This document shows positions 28,243 to 37,057 of a stretch of 64,000 nt of DNA, in pieces. Positions within the stretch are counted from its first letter, which is position 1. Each line of letters opens with the position of its first letter. This DNA is from Azosocius agrarius. Lineage in GTDB: Bacteria; Pseudomonadota; Gammaproteobacteria; UBA6186; Azoamicaceae. The stretch spans positions 186,001 through 250,000 of the forward strand of contig CP066692.1 of assembly GCA_016432505.1 (NCBI GenBank), written 5' to 3'. The notes below the pieces were generated by a model. That model worked only from the letters and a program-made list of their open reading frames with translations, was not told the origin of the DNA and did no database searches. The position numbers and the translations under genes are program-made.

Positions 28243-28731
28243 CTACTTATATTTAGAATCTTCTAATTTCAATTTATTGATATGTAACTCATGTTTATCA
28301 CCATATGATAACAACTGTTCTTTATTAAGAATTCTATCATTATTTTTTTCAAAATGAAAATCAGAAATATCTGTTTGAATTATAGAATCTACAGGACATG
28401 ATTCTTCACAATAACCACAATATATACATTTAAACATATCAATATTATATTGAACAGTCCTTCTGGACCCATCATGCCTTTGAGCAGACTCAATTGTAAT
28501 TGCTAAAGCTGGACATACAACTTCACATAATTTACAAGCAATACATCTTTCCTCTCCATTAGAATAACGCCTTAACGCATGCAAACCTCTAAATCTTGAC
28601 GATCTAGGTATATTTTCTTCCGGATATTGTACAGTGACTTTTTTATTAAATAAATTATAACCAGTAACTTTAAGCCCTTGAAATAAATCTTTTAATAAAA
28701 AACTCTTAAAAAGTCGTTTTAATATTAACAA
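28243..28731 (-). CDS. nuoI: NADH-quinone oxidoreductase subunit I (TTG start)
   Basis: Ferredoxin-like peripheral-arm subunit, 162 aa, carrying two 4Fe-4S clusters (N6a and N6b). The motifs CIACKLCEVVCPALAI and CIYCGYCEESCPVDSI give all eight cysteine ligands. It aligns best with the type that reads SRFRGLHALRRYPNGEERC (here RYSNGEERC), seen in betaproteobacteria and many non-enteric gammaproteobacteria. The start codon is TTG (28731-28729), preceded by GAGAGG with seven bases between. Confidence 0.96.
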   Translation of the reverse strand: MLILKRLFKSFLLKDLFQGLKVTGYNLFNKKVTVQYPEENIPRSSRFRGLHALRRYSNGEERCIACKLCEVVCPALAITIESAQRHDGSRRTVQYNIDMFKCIYCGYCEESCPVDSIIQTDISDFHFEKNNDRILNKEQLLSYGDKHELHINKLKLEDSKYK

Positions 28732-28753
28732 AAAAAACCTCTCTAAAATAACA

Positions 28754-29767
28754 CTAAAAAAATATTTTAAATTTAATAAAAATACAAATAATAAAAATCC
28801 AAAACAAACTAATAGGAATAAAAAATTTCCAACCCAATCTCATAATTTGATCATATCTATATCTAGGAAAAGTAGCTCTAAACCACAAAAAAGAAAACAT
28901 AAAAAAAGATGATTTTAATAATAACCAAAAAATACCTGGTATCCATGAAAAATAATAATCAATAAATACAACAGATTCAAAAGGAGAATGCCATCCACCA
29001 AAAAACATAATAACAGTTAAAAACGAAACTAAAATCATATTCATATATTCTGCTAAAAAAAATAACGCAAACATAATTCCTGAATATTCAACGTGAAACC
29101 CTGCAACTATTTCTGATTCGCCTTCAGCAACATCAAATGGAGATCTATTAGTTTCTGCAATTGCAGATAAAAAATATATAATAAATAAAGGAAATAAAGG
29201 TATAAAATACCAATTTAAAATACTTCCTGATTGTGACATTACAATAGATTTTAAATTCATAGATCCAGACATCATTAAAACACCTACTATGCATAAACTC
29301 ATAGATATTTCATACGAAATCATCTGTGCTGAAGATCTTAAAGATCCAAATAAAGCATATTTTGAATTACTAGCCCAACCTGCAATTATTATCCCATAAA
29401 CAGAAATAGAAGTCATTGCTAATAAATATAAAATTCCAACATTTATATCTGCTATAATAAAATTTTCATCAAAAGGTATAACTGCCCATGCTGCTAAAGA
29501 GGGGGCAATAGATAAAATAGGAGCTATAATAAAAAGAAATTTATTTGATTTATCAGGAATAATTATTTCTTTAAAAATAAGTTTAACAGCATCAGCTATT
29601 GGTTGCAACAACCCAAATATTCCAACACGATTTGGACCAATTCGTAATTGTATATAACCTATTATTTTTCTTTCAAAATAAGTATAATAAGCAACACCTA
29701 ACAATAAAGGTATAGTAACACATGCAATTTTTATTATTATATATAATAATGTAAAAAACAATTCCAT
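28754..29767 (-). CDS. nuoH: NADH-quinone oxidoreductase subunit H
   Basis: Membrane subunit that forms the quinone-access region with NuoB and NuoD, 337 aa, eight helices. Diagnostic segments are ERKIIGYIQLRIGPNRVG, GLLQPIADAVKLIFKE, GWASNSKYALFGSLRSSAQMISYE and NRSPFDVAEGESEIVAGFH, which hold the conserved charged residues linking quinone chemistry to pumping. The C-terminal region WFRATFPRYRYDQ is intact. Confidence 0.98.
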   Translation of the reverse strand: MELFFTLLYIIIKIACVTIPLLLGVAYYTYFERKIIGYIQLRIGPNRVGIFGLLQPIADAVKLIFKEIIIPDKSNKFLFIIAPILSIAPSLAAWAVIPFDENFIIADINVGILYLLAMTSISVYGIIIAGWASNSKYALFGSLRSSAQMISYEISMSLCIVGVLMMSGSMNLKSIVMSQSGSILNWYFIPLFPLFIIYFLSAIAETNRSPFDVAEGESEIVAGFHVEYSGIMFALFFLAEYMNMILVSFLTVIMFFGGWHSPFESVVFIDYYFSWIPGIFWLLLKSSFFMFSFLWFRATFPRYRYDQIMRLGWKFFIPISLFWIFIICIFIKFKIFF

Positions 29768-29792
29768 AAAAATATCCTATATTATTTCATAT

Positions 29793-31970
29793 TTAATTAC
29801 TAAAATTACCAACATTATATAAAGACTTAGCTCGTCTAACTAAATAATCATTTTTATATAATAAAGGCATAAAATCAACCTCATTAATTTTATCTTCTAT
29901 AATATTAGTAAAATTATCAAATTTCCAATTTTTTATAACTTCATTTAATTCTTCTATGACACAACCTTTTTTCAAAATTTTTAATTCATTTAAAATATCT
30001 ATTGTAGATGTATAATTATCAAAGGAAGACATTTTTAACAAACTACCCAATTTAGCCAATACCTTCCATCCAGGTAATGTATTTTTATAAGGTATAGCAA
30101 CAGCATCAAAAGATTGCCAATTACCAAAAACATTAATAAAAGTTCCAGAAGTTTCATAAGAAGATGCAATAGGAATTAACAAATCAGAAATCAATAATAA
30201 TTCTTTAGATTTAAATACAGTAATAGAAACAACATAATCTGCTTTATTTAAAATTTCCATAGCTAAATTTTTATTATAAACATCTATATTAGGCTCAAAC
30301 CCAAATAATAAATAATTTTTAACTCCATTTAAAAACATTTCAGATACTGTATATCCAATTTTTATAGCACTAACCCCTAATGGTAATCTGTGTGGAACAA
30401 ATCCACTAATCCATCCACCAGCAGAGTTTGAACCATAAGTCATTAATATAAATTTAAAATTTAACATATTACATAAAGTATTTACTAAAAATAAAATCTT
30501 AGTAAAATTTAAATTACAATATACTGATAATCCCAATATAAAAATTCCATTTTTAGAAGTAATTAAATATTCCAATAATTTGCTATTATCATAAATAATG
30601 TTAAATTTATCATTAATTAAATTTATAATTGACGAAGGAACTATAAATTTTCTTTTTTCTAAAGCTTTTATAATTCCAAATAATTCAAAAATATAATCAT
30701 TATTTTTAACAATATTTATATAATCAACATTGAAAGGATAATCATAATATGATTCTCCAATGCTACATATTTTTGCTCCATGATTTATTGCTTTTATTAT
30801 ACGTAAAATAACAATAGGTTGTTCCTTATTTATATAAGATCCAAGTAATAAAATACAATCACTGTTTTCAATATCTTTCATTCTAATACCAGTTCCAAGA
30901 TATAAAGGAAAACTATTTTGTATAGAAAAATCAACATCTAAAAGTCTATGATCTATATTATTGACATTTAATGCCCTAAAAATTTTTTGTAATAAATAAA
31001 ATTCTTCCAAAGTAGAATTAGGAGATGCCAAAATTCCAATATTATTAACATCATTTAATATGATTTTTTTTAATTTTTCAATAAAAAATAATAATGCATC
31101 ATTCAAAGAAATTTCTTTCCATACACCATTTTCTTTTATAATAGGAAACAATAATCTATCTTCACTATATATAGCTTCATAACTAAAACGATCTCTATCT
31201 GATATCCAAACATCATTTAGATCATAATTTTCTCTTGGAACAATACGCATTAAAGTTCCATTTTTACTATGACCATAAAGATTACTTCCAATACAATCAT
31301 GTAAACTAATAGTAGAATATTGCCTTAATTCCCAAGGTCTAGCTTTATATCGAAATAATTTAGAAGTTAAAGCCCCAACAGGACAAATATCAATAATATT
31401 TCCAGACAACTCAGATATCATTACTTTTTCAACAAATGTTGTAACTCTAGAAAACATTCCTCTTCCTACAATTCCTAAATCTACAACACCAACAATTTCT
31501 TCTCCAAAACGCACACATCTAGAACATAATATACAACGAGTCATATCAGTAACTATCAAATTACCTAAATTATCATTATTTACAACTCTTTTATTTTCAA
31601 TAAATCTTGAAGTGACACATCCATAAGATATAGTAATGTCTTGTAATTCACACTCTCCCCCTTGATCACATACTGGACAATCAAGAGGATGATTTATTAA
31701 TAAAAATTCTAAAACAGCTTTTTGTGCAGCTATAGCTTTCGAAGATCTTGTCCATATTTTCATACCATCAACAACTAATGTAGTACATGCAGGAGAAAGT
31801 TTTGCCATTTTTTCAATTTCAACCAAACACATTCTGCAATTAGCAGCTATAGACAATTTATTATGATAACAAAAACGTGGTATTGGAACATTAAATTTTT
31901 TAGCCACTTCTATTACTAAATCACCCTTTAATGCCACACACTTTATTCCATTGATTTCAATCTGAATCAT
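29793..31970 (-). CDS. nuoG: NADH-quinone oxidoreductase subunit G
   Basis: Large Fe-S subunit of the electron-input arm, 725 aa. N-terminal ligands for N1b are in PRFCYHNKL, CRMCLVEIEK and ACTT; N5 is in CPVCDQGGECELQD; N4 is in CILCSRCVRFGEE with ICPVGAL. The extra off-pathway N7 cluster of the E. coli enzyme needs a four-Cys motif after this point; only one Cys (HDCIGSN) is seen there, so N7 is absent. The C-terminal molybdopterin-like domain is diverged, as is common in NuoG. Confidence 0.97.
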   Translation of the reverse strand: MIQIEINGIKCVALKGDLVIEVAKKFNVPIPRFCYHNKLSIAANCRMCLVEIEKMAKLSPACTTLVVDGMKIWTRSSKAIAAQKAVLEFLLINHPLDCPVCDQGGECELQDITISYGCVTSRFIENKRVVNNDNLGNLIVTDMTRCILCSRCVRFGEEIVGVVDLGIVGRGMFSRVTTFVEKVMISELSGNIIDICPVGALTSKLFRYKARPWELRQYSTISLHDCIGSNLYGHSKNGTLMRIVPRENYDLNDVWISDRDRFSYEAIYSEDRLLFPIIKENGVWKEISLNDALLFFIEKLKKIILNDVNNIGILASPNSTLEEFYLLQKIFRALNVNNIDHRLLDVDFSIQNSFPLYLGTGIRMKDIENSDCILLLGSYINKEQPIVILRIIKAINHGAKICSIGESYYDYPFNVDYINIVKNNDYIFELFGIIKALEKRKFIVPSSIINLINDKFNIIYDNSKLLEYLITSKNGIFILGLSVYCNLNFTKILFLVNTLCNMLNFKFILMTYGSNSAGGWISGFVPHRLPLGVSAIKIGYTVSEMFLNGVKNYLLFGFEPNIDVYNKNLAMEILNKADYVVSITVFKSKELLLISDLLIPIASSYETSGTFINVFGNWQSFDAVAIPYKNTLPGWKVLAKLGSLLKMSSFDNYTSTIDILNELKILKKGCVIEELNEVIKNWKFDNFTNIIEDKINEVDFMPLLYKNDYLVRRAKSLYNVGNFSN

Positions 31971-32011
31971 TAAATCCTCTCAATAAAATTTAACTATATA
32001 ATATAAAAATA

Positions 32012-33271
32012 TTATTTTTTATTATTTATATATAACTCTAAATCATTTTTATAATATTTTATAAAACCTTGCACAGGCATTGCTGCAGCATCTCCTAAAG
32101 CACAAATAGTATTACCAATAATGTTACAAGCTATACTATTTAACAAATCAATATCACTAATTTTTCCATGTCCATGTAATATTCTATGCATAATATTAGC
32201 CATCCATGGAGCACCTTCACGACAAGGAGTACATTGTCCACAAGATTCTTCAGAATAAAAATGAGTAATTCTAGCTAATAAACGAACTTTACACATTGAA
32301 TCATCTATTATTATTACAGCTCCAGAACCTAACATTGAACCGGCTTTACTAATAGAATCATAATCCATACTTAAATTCATCATTATTTCTGCAGGCAAAA
32401 TAGGAGATGATGATCCACCTGGAATAACAGCAGAAATTTTTTTACCTGATTTAATACCACCAGCAAGATCTAATAAATCAACAAAAGATGTACCTAATGG
32501 AATTTCATAATTTCCTGGCTTATTAACATTACCAGAAACACTAAAAATTTTACATCCTCCATTATTAGGTTTTCCAATTTCTAAATGCCACTTTCCTCCT
32601 TTTTCTAAAATAACAGGAATTGTAGCATATGTTTCAGTATTATTTATATTCGTTGGACGACCATATACTCCACAAGTTGCAGGAAACGGCGGTTTATACC
32701 TTGGTTGTCCTTTTTTACCTTCTAAAGATTCTAATAATCCAGTTTCTTCACCACAAATATACGCCCCAGCACCATGAACATTATATAATGTAAAACTAAA
32801 ATCAGATCCTAAAATATTATTTCCTAAAAAACCTGCCTGCACAGCTTCTTCAATAGCATTTTCCATTCTTAAAATAGGATGATCAAATTCTCCTCTAACA
32901 TAATTATATCCTATAGTAGCTCCTAATGTATATCCAGCAATAATCATTCCTTCTATCAATTGATGTGGATTATATAATAAAATATCCCTATCTTTAAACG
33001 TGCCAGGCTCTCCCTCATCAGAATTACAAACAACATATTTTTGCCCCAAAACATTTTTAGGAAAAAAACTCCATTTTAATCCAGTAGGAAACCCAGCTCC
33101 CCCTCTTCCTCTCAATCCAGATAATTTAACTTCATCAATTATTTTTTCTGGAGTAATTTTTTCTTTAATGATATTTCGCAATACATTATAACCACCTATA
33201 GATTCATAAGTAGATAAAGTCCAAGAATTTTTTAAATGTAACGTTCTATAACAAATTTTATTTAGCATCAT
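32012..33271 (-). CDS. nuoF: NADH-quinone oxidoreductase subunit F
   Basis: NADH- and FMN-binding subunit, 419 aa. The nucleotide and flavin sites are GLRGRGGAGFPTGLKW, CNSDEGEPGTFKDRD and HGAGAYICGEETGLLESLEG. The N3 4Fe-4S ligands are in ESCGQCTPCREG plus the later Cys of GNTICALGD. This is where NADH enters the chain. nuoE ends six bases upstream. Confidence 0.98.
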   Translation of the reverse strand: MMLNKICYRTLHLKNSWTLSTYESIGGYNVLRNIIKEKITPEKIIDEVKLSGLRGRGGAGFPTGLKWSFFPKNVLGQKYVVCNSDEGEPGTFKDRDILLYNPHQLIEGMIIAGYTLGATIGYNYVRGEFDHPILRMENAIEEAVQAGFLGNNILGSDFSFTLYNVHGAGAYICGEETGLLESLEGKKGQPRYKPPFPATCGVYGRPTNINNTETYATIPVILEKGGKWHLEIGKPNNGGCKIFSVSGNVNKPGNYEIPLGTSFVDLLDLAGGIKSGKKISAVIPGGSSSPILPAEIMMNLSMDYDSISKAGSMLGSGAVIIIDDSMCKVRLLARITHFYSEESCGQCTPCREGAPWMANIMHRILHGHGKISDIDLLNSIACNIIGNTICALGDAAAMPVQGFIKYYKNDLELYINNKK

Positions 33272-33277
33272 AATACA

Positions 33278-33793
33278 TTATTCCAAAGTTTCTAAAATTT
33301 TATCAATTTTATCAATAGTTAAATTTTCATAATATTTAGTGCCTATTTGCATAACAGGAGCCCCTCCACATGCTGCCAAACATTCAACTTCTTTTAAAGA
33401 AAATTTTCCATCTTTAGTAATTTCATTAAAATCAATATCTAATTTACTTTTTAAATAATTAACTATATCATCAGATCCATTTAACATACAAGAAATATTA
33501 GTACATAAAGAAAGTTTATACTTACCAACACGTTTTAACTCATACATACTATAAAATGTAGCTACTTCATAAACATACATATTAGGAACATCTAAAAATT
33601 TAGCAACTGCATCCATTAATTCAATTGTTAAAAAACCCTCATTAGCATCTTGTACAATTCTTAAAGCTGGTATTATGACAGAACGTTTTTTATTTGACGG
33701 AAATTTTTCAACCCATAAATTTATTTTATTTACACAATCATCAGATAACAAAAGTTTGTTAACATCTCTTTCAACAAATTCATTAAAACGCAT
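33278..33793 (-). CDS. nuoE: NADH-quinone oxidoreductase subunit E
   Basis: Thioredoxin-like subunit with the 2Fe-2S cluster N1a, 171 aa. Ligands are in SLCTNISCM (two Cys) and VECLAACGGAP (two Cys). The helical N-terminal part with IIPALRIVQDANEGFL and VATFYSMYELK matches the family. Its ATG shares one base with the nuoD stop (TAATG), so translation is probably coupled. Confidence 0.97.
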   Translation of the reverse strand: MRFNEFVERDVNKLLLSDDCVNKINLWVEKFPSNKKRSVIIPALRIVQDANEGFLTIELMDAVAKFLDVPNMYVYEVATFYSMYELKRVGKYKLSLCTNISCMLNGSDDIVNYLKSKLDIDFNEITKDGKFSLKEVECLAACGGAPVMQIGTKYYENLTIDKIDKILETLE

Positions 33794-35046
33794 TATCTAT
33801 CAACCTCCCCTAAAACTATATCTTGTGTTCCAATTACAGTTACAACATCAGCTATCATATGTCCTTTTATCATATTTCCAAGAGCAGAAAGATGTGCAAA
33901 TCCAGGACATCTAAATTTCACTCTATAAGGCATATTAGATCCATCAGAAATAATATATACTCCAAACTCTCCTTTAGGATGTTCAATTTTAGAATAAACC
34001 TCTCCTTTTGGAACACAATAACCTTCAGAAAAATTTTTAAAATGATGTATTAAAGACTCCATATCATTTTGCATAAACATTTTAGGTGGATTTGAAACTT
34101 TATAATTATCAGATTGCACTTTACCAGAATTATTCTTAAGCCACTCAACACATTGAGAAACTATATAATTAGATTGTCTCATTTCTTCAATTCTAACTAA
34201 ATATCTATCATATGAATCTCCATTTTTACCAACAGGAATTTTAAAATTTAAATTTTTATATATTTCATATGGTTCTTTTTTTCTTAAATCCCATTCAACT
34301 CCAGACCCACGTAACATAGGCCCTGTAAAACCAAAAGCTTTAGCATTTTCTGGAGAAACAACTCCTATTCCAACAGTTCTTTGTTTCCATATTCTGTTAT
34401 CAGTTAATAAAGTTTCATATTCATCCACACATTTTGGAAAACGAACAGTAAAATCTTCAATAAAATCCAATAAACTACCATTTCTATTCTTATTTAATTC
34501 ATCAATTTTATTTCCATCTCCATATTTATTACTTTTATATTTAGGCATTTTATCTGGAAGATCTCTATAAACACCTCCAGGCCTATAATAAACAGCATGC
34601 ATTCTTGCTCCAGATACAGCTTCATAACAATCAAAAATATCCTCTCTTTCTCTAAAACAATAAAGAAACATACTCATAGCACCAATATCAAGCGCATGTC
34701 CAGCCAACCATAATAAATGATTTAAAATTCTTGTTAATTCATCAAATAACACTCTAATATATTGTGCTCTAATAGGAACTTCTATATTAAGTAATTTTTC
34801 TATTGCTAATACATACCCATGTTCATTACACATCATAGAAACATAATCAAGTCTATCTAAATAGCCTATACTTTGATTATAAGTTTTATTTTCTACAAGT
34901 TTTTCAGTTCCTCTATGTAACAATCCTATATGAACATCACTTTTTACAACCGTTTCCCCATCTAATTCTAAAATAACTCTTAAAACACCATGCGCAGCTG
35001 GATGTTGAGGCCCAAAATTAAGAGTACAATTTTTTACTTTACTCAT
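33793..35046 (-). CDS. nuoD: NADH-quinone oxidoreductase subunit D
   Basis: 49-kDa-type subunit lining the quinone site, 417 aa. The N-terminal loop NFGPQHPAAHGVLR contributes quinone-binding His. Other parts are HRGTEKL, RLDYVSMMCNEHGY, ARMHAVYYRPGGV and the C-terminal PGFAHL and MADVVTVIGTQDIVLGEVDR. The ATG at 35046 is preferred over a TTG one codon earlier. It is not fused to nuoC, unlike in E. coli. Confidence 0.98.
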   Translation of the reverse strand: MSKVKNCTLNFGPQHPAAHGVLRVILELDGETVVKSDVHIGLLHRGTEKLVENKTYNQSIGYLDRLDYVSMMCNEHGYVLAIEKLLNIEVPIRAQYIRVLFDELTRILNHLLWLAGHALDIGAMSMFLYCFREREDIFDCYEAVSGARMHAVYYRPGGVYRDLPDKMPKYKSNKYGDGNKIDELNKNRNGSLLDFIEDFTVRFPKCVDEYETLLTDNRIWKQRTVGIGVVSPENAKAFGFTGPMLRGSGVEWDLRKKEPYEIYKNLNFKIPVGKNGDSYDRYLVRIEEMRQSNYIVSQCVEWLKNNSGKVQSDNYKVSNPPKMFMQNDMESLIHHFKNFSEGYCVPKGEVYSKIEHPKGEFGVYIISDGSNMPYRVKFRCPGFAHLSALGNMIKGHMIADVVTVIGTQDIVLGEVDR

Positions 35047-35132
35047 CAAATATCCCTAATTTCTATAATATAAATTTGTATAAATATTTTTATAAATCTT
35101 AAATTAAAAAAAAATTACATAATTAAAAATTT

Positions 35133-35765
35133 TCAAGCACGTATAACCTTAGGAATAAGATATCTATTAGATATGCTAACAGGTTCATACACAATTTCAC
35201 CTTTTTTATTATCATAATAAATTTCAACTTTACCTTCCAAAGGAAAATCCTTTCTCAACGGATGATCTTTAAATCCATAATCTGTTAATATTCTTCTAAG
35301 ATCAGGATGGCCTAAAAAAACTATACCAAATAAATCAAAAGCTTCTCTTTCATACCAATTAGCTGAAGGCCATATATTCACAATAGAAGGAATAATTAAA
35401 TCATTATTATCTACAAATACTTTTAATCTAATACGATGATTATGTTCTATGGACAACAAATGATATACGACAGCAAATCTACTATTAGATAAAGTTTTAA
35501 TATCAAAATCAGAAATCGCACGATTAAAATTATTACAATTATTGTTATACCAATTATCTAAACCATAAAAAAGATAATCAACTCCACATAAATCAATTAA
35601 TTGTTCAAATTTACAATAACTATTGTTTCTTAAAAAATAACATAAATCTACCAAAAGAAAATCTTTAACTTCTACAGTTAATTCATTAATTTTTGAAAAA
35701 GAACAAACGATATTTTTACAAAATTTTTTGTTCAACAAATCAACAACAATATCTAAATTATTCAT
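35133..35765 (-). CDS. nuoC: NADH-quinone oxidoreductase subunit C
   Basis: 30-kDa-type peripheral subunit, 210 aa, separate from nuoD. The family signature is WPSANWYEREAFDLFGIVFLGHPDLRRIL, continuing into DHPLRKDFPLEG. The N-terminal third is diverged. AGGAA precedes the ATG. The 86-base gap to nuoD is one of the longest inside this operon and holds no visible gene. Confidence 0.96.
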   Translation of the reverse strand: MNNLDIVVDLLNKKFCKNIVCSFSKINELTVEVKDFLLVDLCYFLRNNSYCKFEQLIDLCGVDYLFYGLDNWYNNNCNNFNRAISDFDIKTLSNSRFAVVYHLLSIEHNHRIRLKVFVDNNDLIIPSIVNIWPSANWYEREAFDLFGIVFLGHPDLRRILTDYGFKDHPLRKDFPLEGKVEIYYDNKKGEIVYEPVSISNRYLIPKVIRA

Positions 35766-35784
35766 AAATATTTCCTAAATATAT

Positions 35785-36267
35785 TTAAATTTTTTTTTTT
35801 GCAATAGTATCTTTTTTTATATTTTTTTGCAGTTGTCCTATGCCATACAATAAAGCTTCAGGAGTTGGAGGACATCCAGGAACATATATGTTTACAGGAA
35901 CAATTTTATCACATCCTCTAACAACAGAATAAGAATAATGATAATACCCACCACCATTTGCACATGATCCCATAGAAATAACCCATTTTGGTTCAGGCAT
36001 TTGATCATAAACACGTCTTAAAGCATAAGCCATTTTATTTACTAAAGTTCCAGCAACAATCATAACATCAGATTGTCTAGGACTAGGCCTAAACATTATA
36101 CCAAATCTATCTAAATCATATCTAGATGCGCCACAATGCATCATTTCTACAGCACAACAAGCTAATCCAAATGTCATAGGCCATAAAGAACCTGTACGAG
36201 CCCAATTTATTAATTTATCAGAAGAGGCTGTAATAAAACCTTCATTAAATAATCCATCTATTCCCAT
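35785..36267 (-). CDS. nuoB: NADH-quinone oxidoreductase subunit B
   Basis: Carries the terminal 4Fe-4S cluster N2 next to quinone, 160 aa. Ligands: the tandem Cys in GLACCAVEMM, the Cys in SMGSCANGGGYYHYS and the Cys in YVPGCPPTPEALL. The start is the internal ATG 36267 (MGIDGLFNEGF), which matches MGIEGVLKEGF-type homologues and has a GGGGG site nine bases upstream. An earlier ATG at 36288 would add seven unsupported residues. It overlaps nuoA by ten bases. Confidence 0.97.
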   Translation of the reverse strand: MGIDGLFNEGFITASSDKLINWARTGSLWPMTFGLACCAVEMMHCGASRYDLDRFGIMFRPSPRQSDVMIVAGTLVNKMAYALRRVYDQMPEPKWVISMGSCANGGGYYHYSYSVVRGCDKIVPVNIYVPGCPPTPEALLYGIGQLQKNIKKDTIAKKKI

Positions 36268-36614
36268 TCTAATGCCCCCTTTTTCCAAATAAAGAAATAA
36301 CCAATAATTAACTCCAAAAGAAATATTATCATAGCAAAAAAACCAAATAAACTAATATCATGTAATATAACAGCCCATGGAAATAAAAAAGCTATTTCCA
36401 AATCAAATACAATAAATAATATTGCCATCAAATAAAATCTAACATCAAATTTATTTCTAGCATTTTCAAATGGATCAAATCCACATTCATATGCACTTAA
36501 TTTTTCTTTATTATATTTTTTTGGAGATAATAAAAAGCCAATAACCATAGGCCCTACACCAACAAGAAAACCTACAATAATAAACACAAAAACAGGCAAA
36601 TAATTTTCTAACAT
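36258..36614 (-). CDS. nuoA: NADH-quinone oxidoreductase subunit A
   Basis: Small three-helix membrane subunit, 118 aa, first gene of the operon. The family signature YECGFDPFENARNKFDVRFYLMAILFIVFDLEIAFLFPW is complete, with the conserved ECG and DxE residues. The ATG at 36614 is chosen; a GTG two codons earlier gives no better match. A promoter candidate lies 26-54 bases upstream. Confidence 0.96.
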   Translation of the reverse strand: MLENYLPVFVFIIVGFLVGVGPMVIGFLLSPKKYNKEKLSAYECGFDPFENARNKFDVRFYLMAILFIVFDLEIAFLFPWAVILHDISLFGFFAMIIFLLELIIGYFFIWKKGALEWE

Positions 36615-36639
36615 ATACACTCATACTAAAATATAAAAC

Positions 36640-36668
36640 ATAATAAAACTAAAAAAGTTTATCATCAA
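36640..36668 (-). promoter_or_regulatory. candidate sigma70 promoter of the nuo operon
   Basis: On the minus strand TTGATG (36668-36663) and TATTAT (36645-36640) are separated by exactly 17 bases, 26 bases ahead of the nuoA ATG. The -10 matches five of six consensus bases and the -35 four of six. Position at the head of a 14-gene operon supports it. Confidence 0.55.
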
Positions 36669-36808
36669 TAATAAAATATATCTACTTTAAATAAAAATTA
36701 TTATAACAATTTTTATTACCATAAAATTTATTCAATAAATAGTATATAATATTTTAATAATGCTAAAATAAGTAAATTCCTATATAATTATTAAAAAAAT
36801 TAAATATT

Positions 36809-37057
36809 ATGATTAAAAAAATAAAAAAAATAAATTTATCACAAATAAAACTGAATCTCAGAAGAGGAATATTAGAATTGGATATATTACTATTCAGCTT
36901 TATAAGTGATCAACATAAAATATCATTATCTTTACATCATAAATTCATAAATTTTCTAACTAATGATGATATAAATTTATACAAATTATTAATGGATCTA
37001 CAACAAACAAAAAAACCATATATAAATGAAATAATTAAAAAAATAAAAAAAATTTAA
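36809..37057 (+). CDS. sdhE: FAD assembly factor SdhE
   Basis: Small protein of 82 aa of the SdhE/SDHAF2 (YgfY) family, which promotes covalent FAD attachment to the flavoprotein subunit of succinate dehydrogenase. The signature NLRRGILELDILLFSFI contains the RGxxE motif. The second half, FLTNDDINLYKLLMDLQ, matches the family's D-DLYxWL ending. The client SdhA is at 49860-51623. It is convergent with lysS and the two stop codons overlap in TTAA. Confidence 0.92.
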   Translation: MIKKIKKINLSQIKLNLRRGILELDILLFSFISDQHKISLSLHHKFINFLTNDDINLYKLLMDLQQTKKPYINEIIKKIKKI

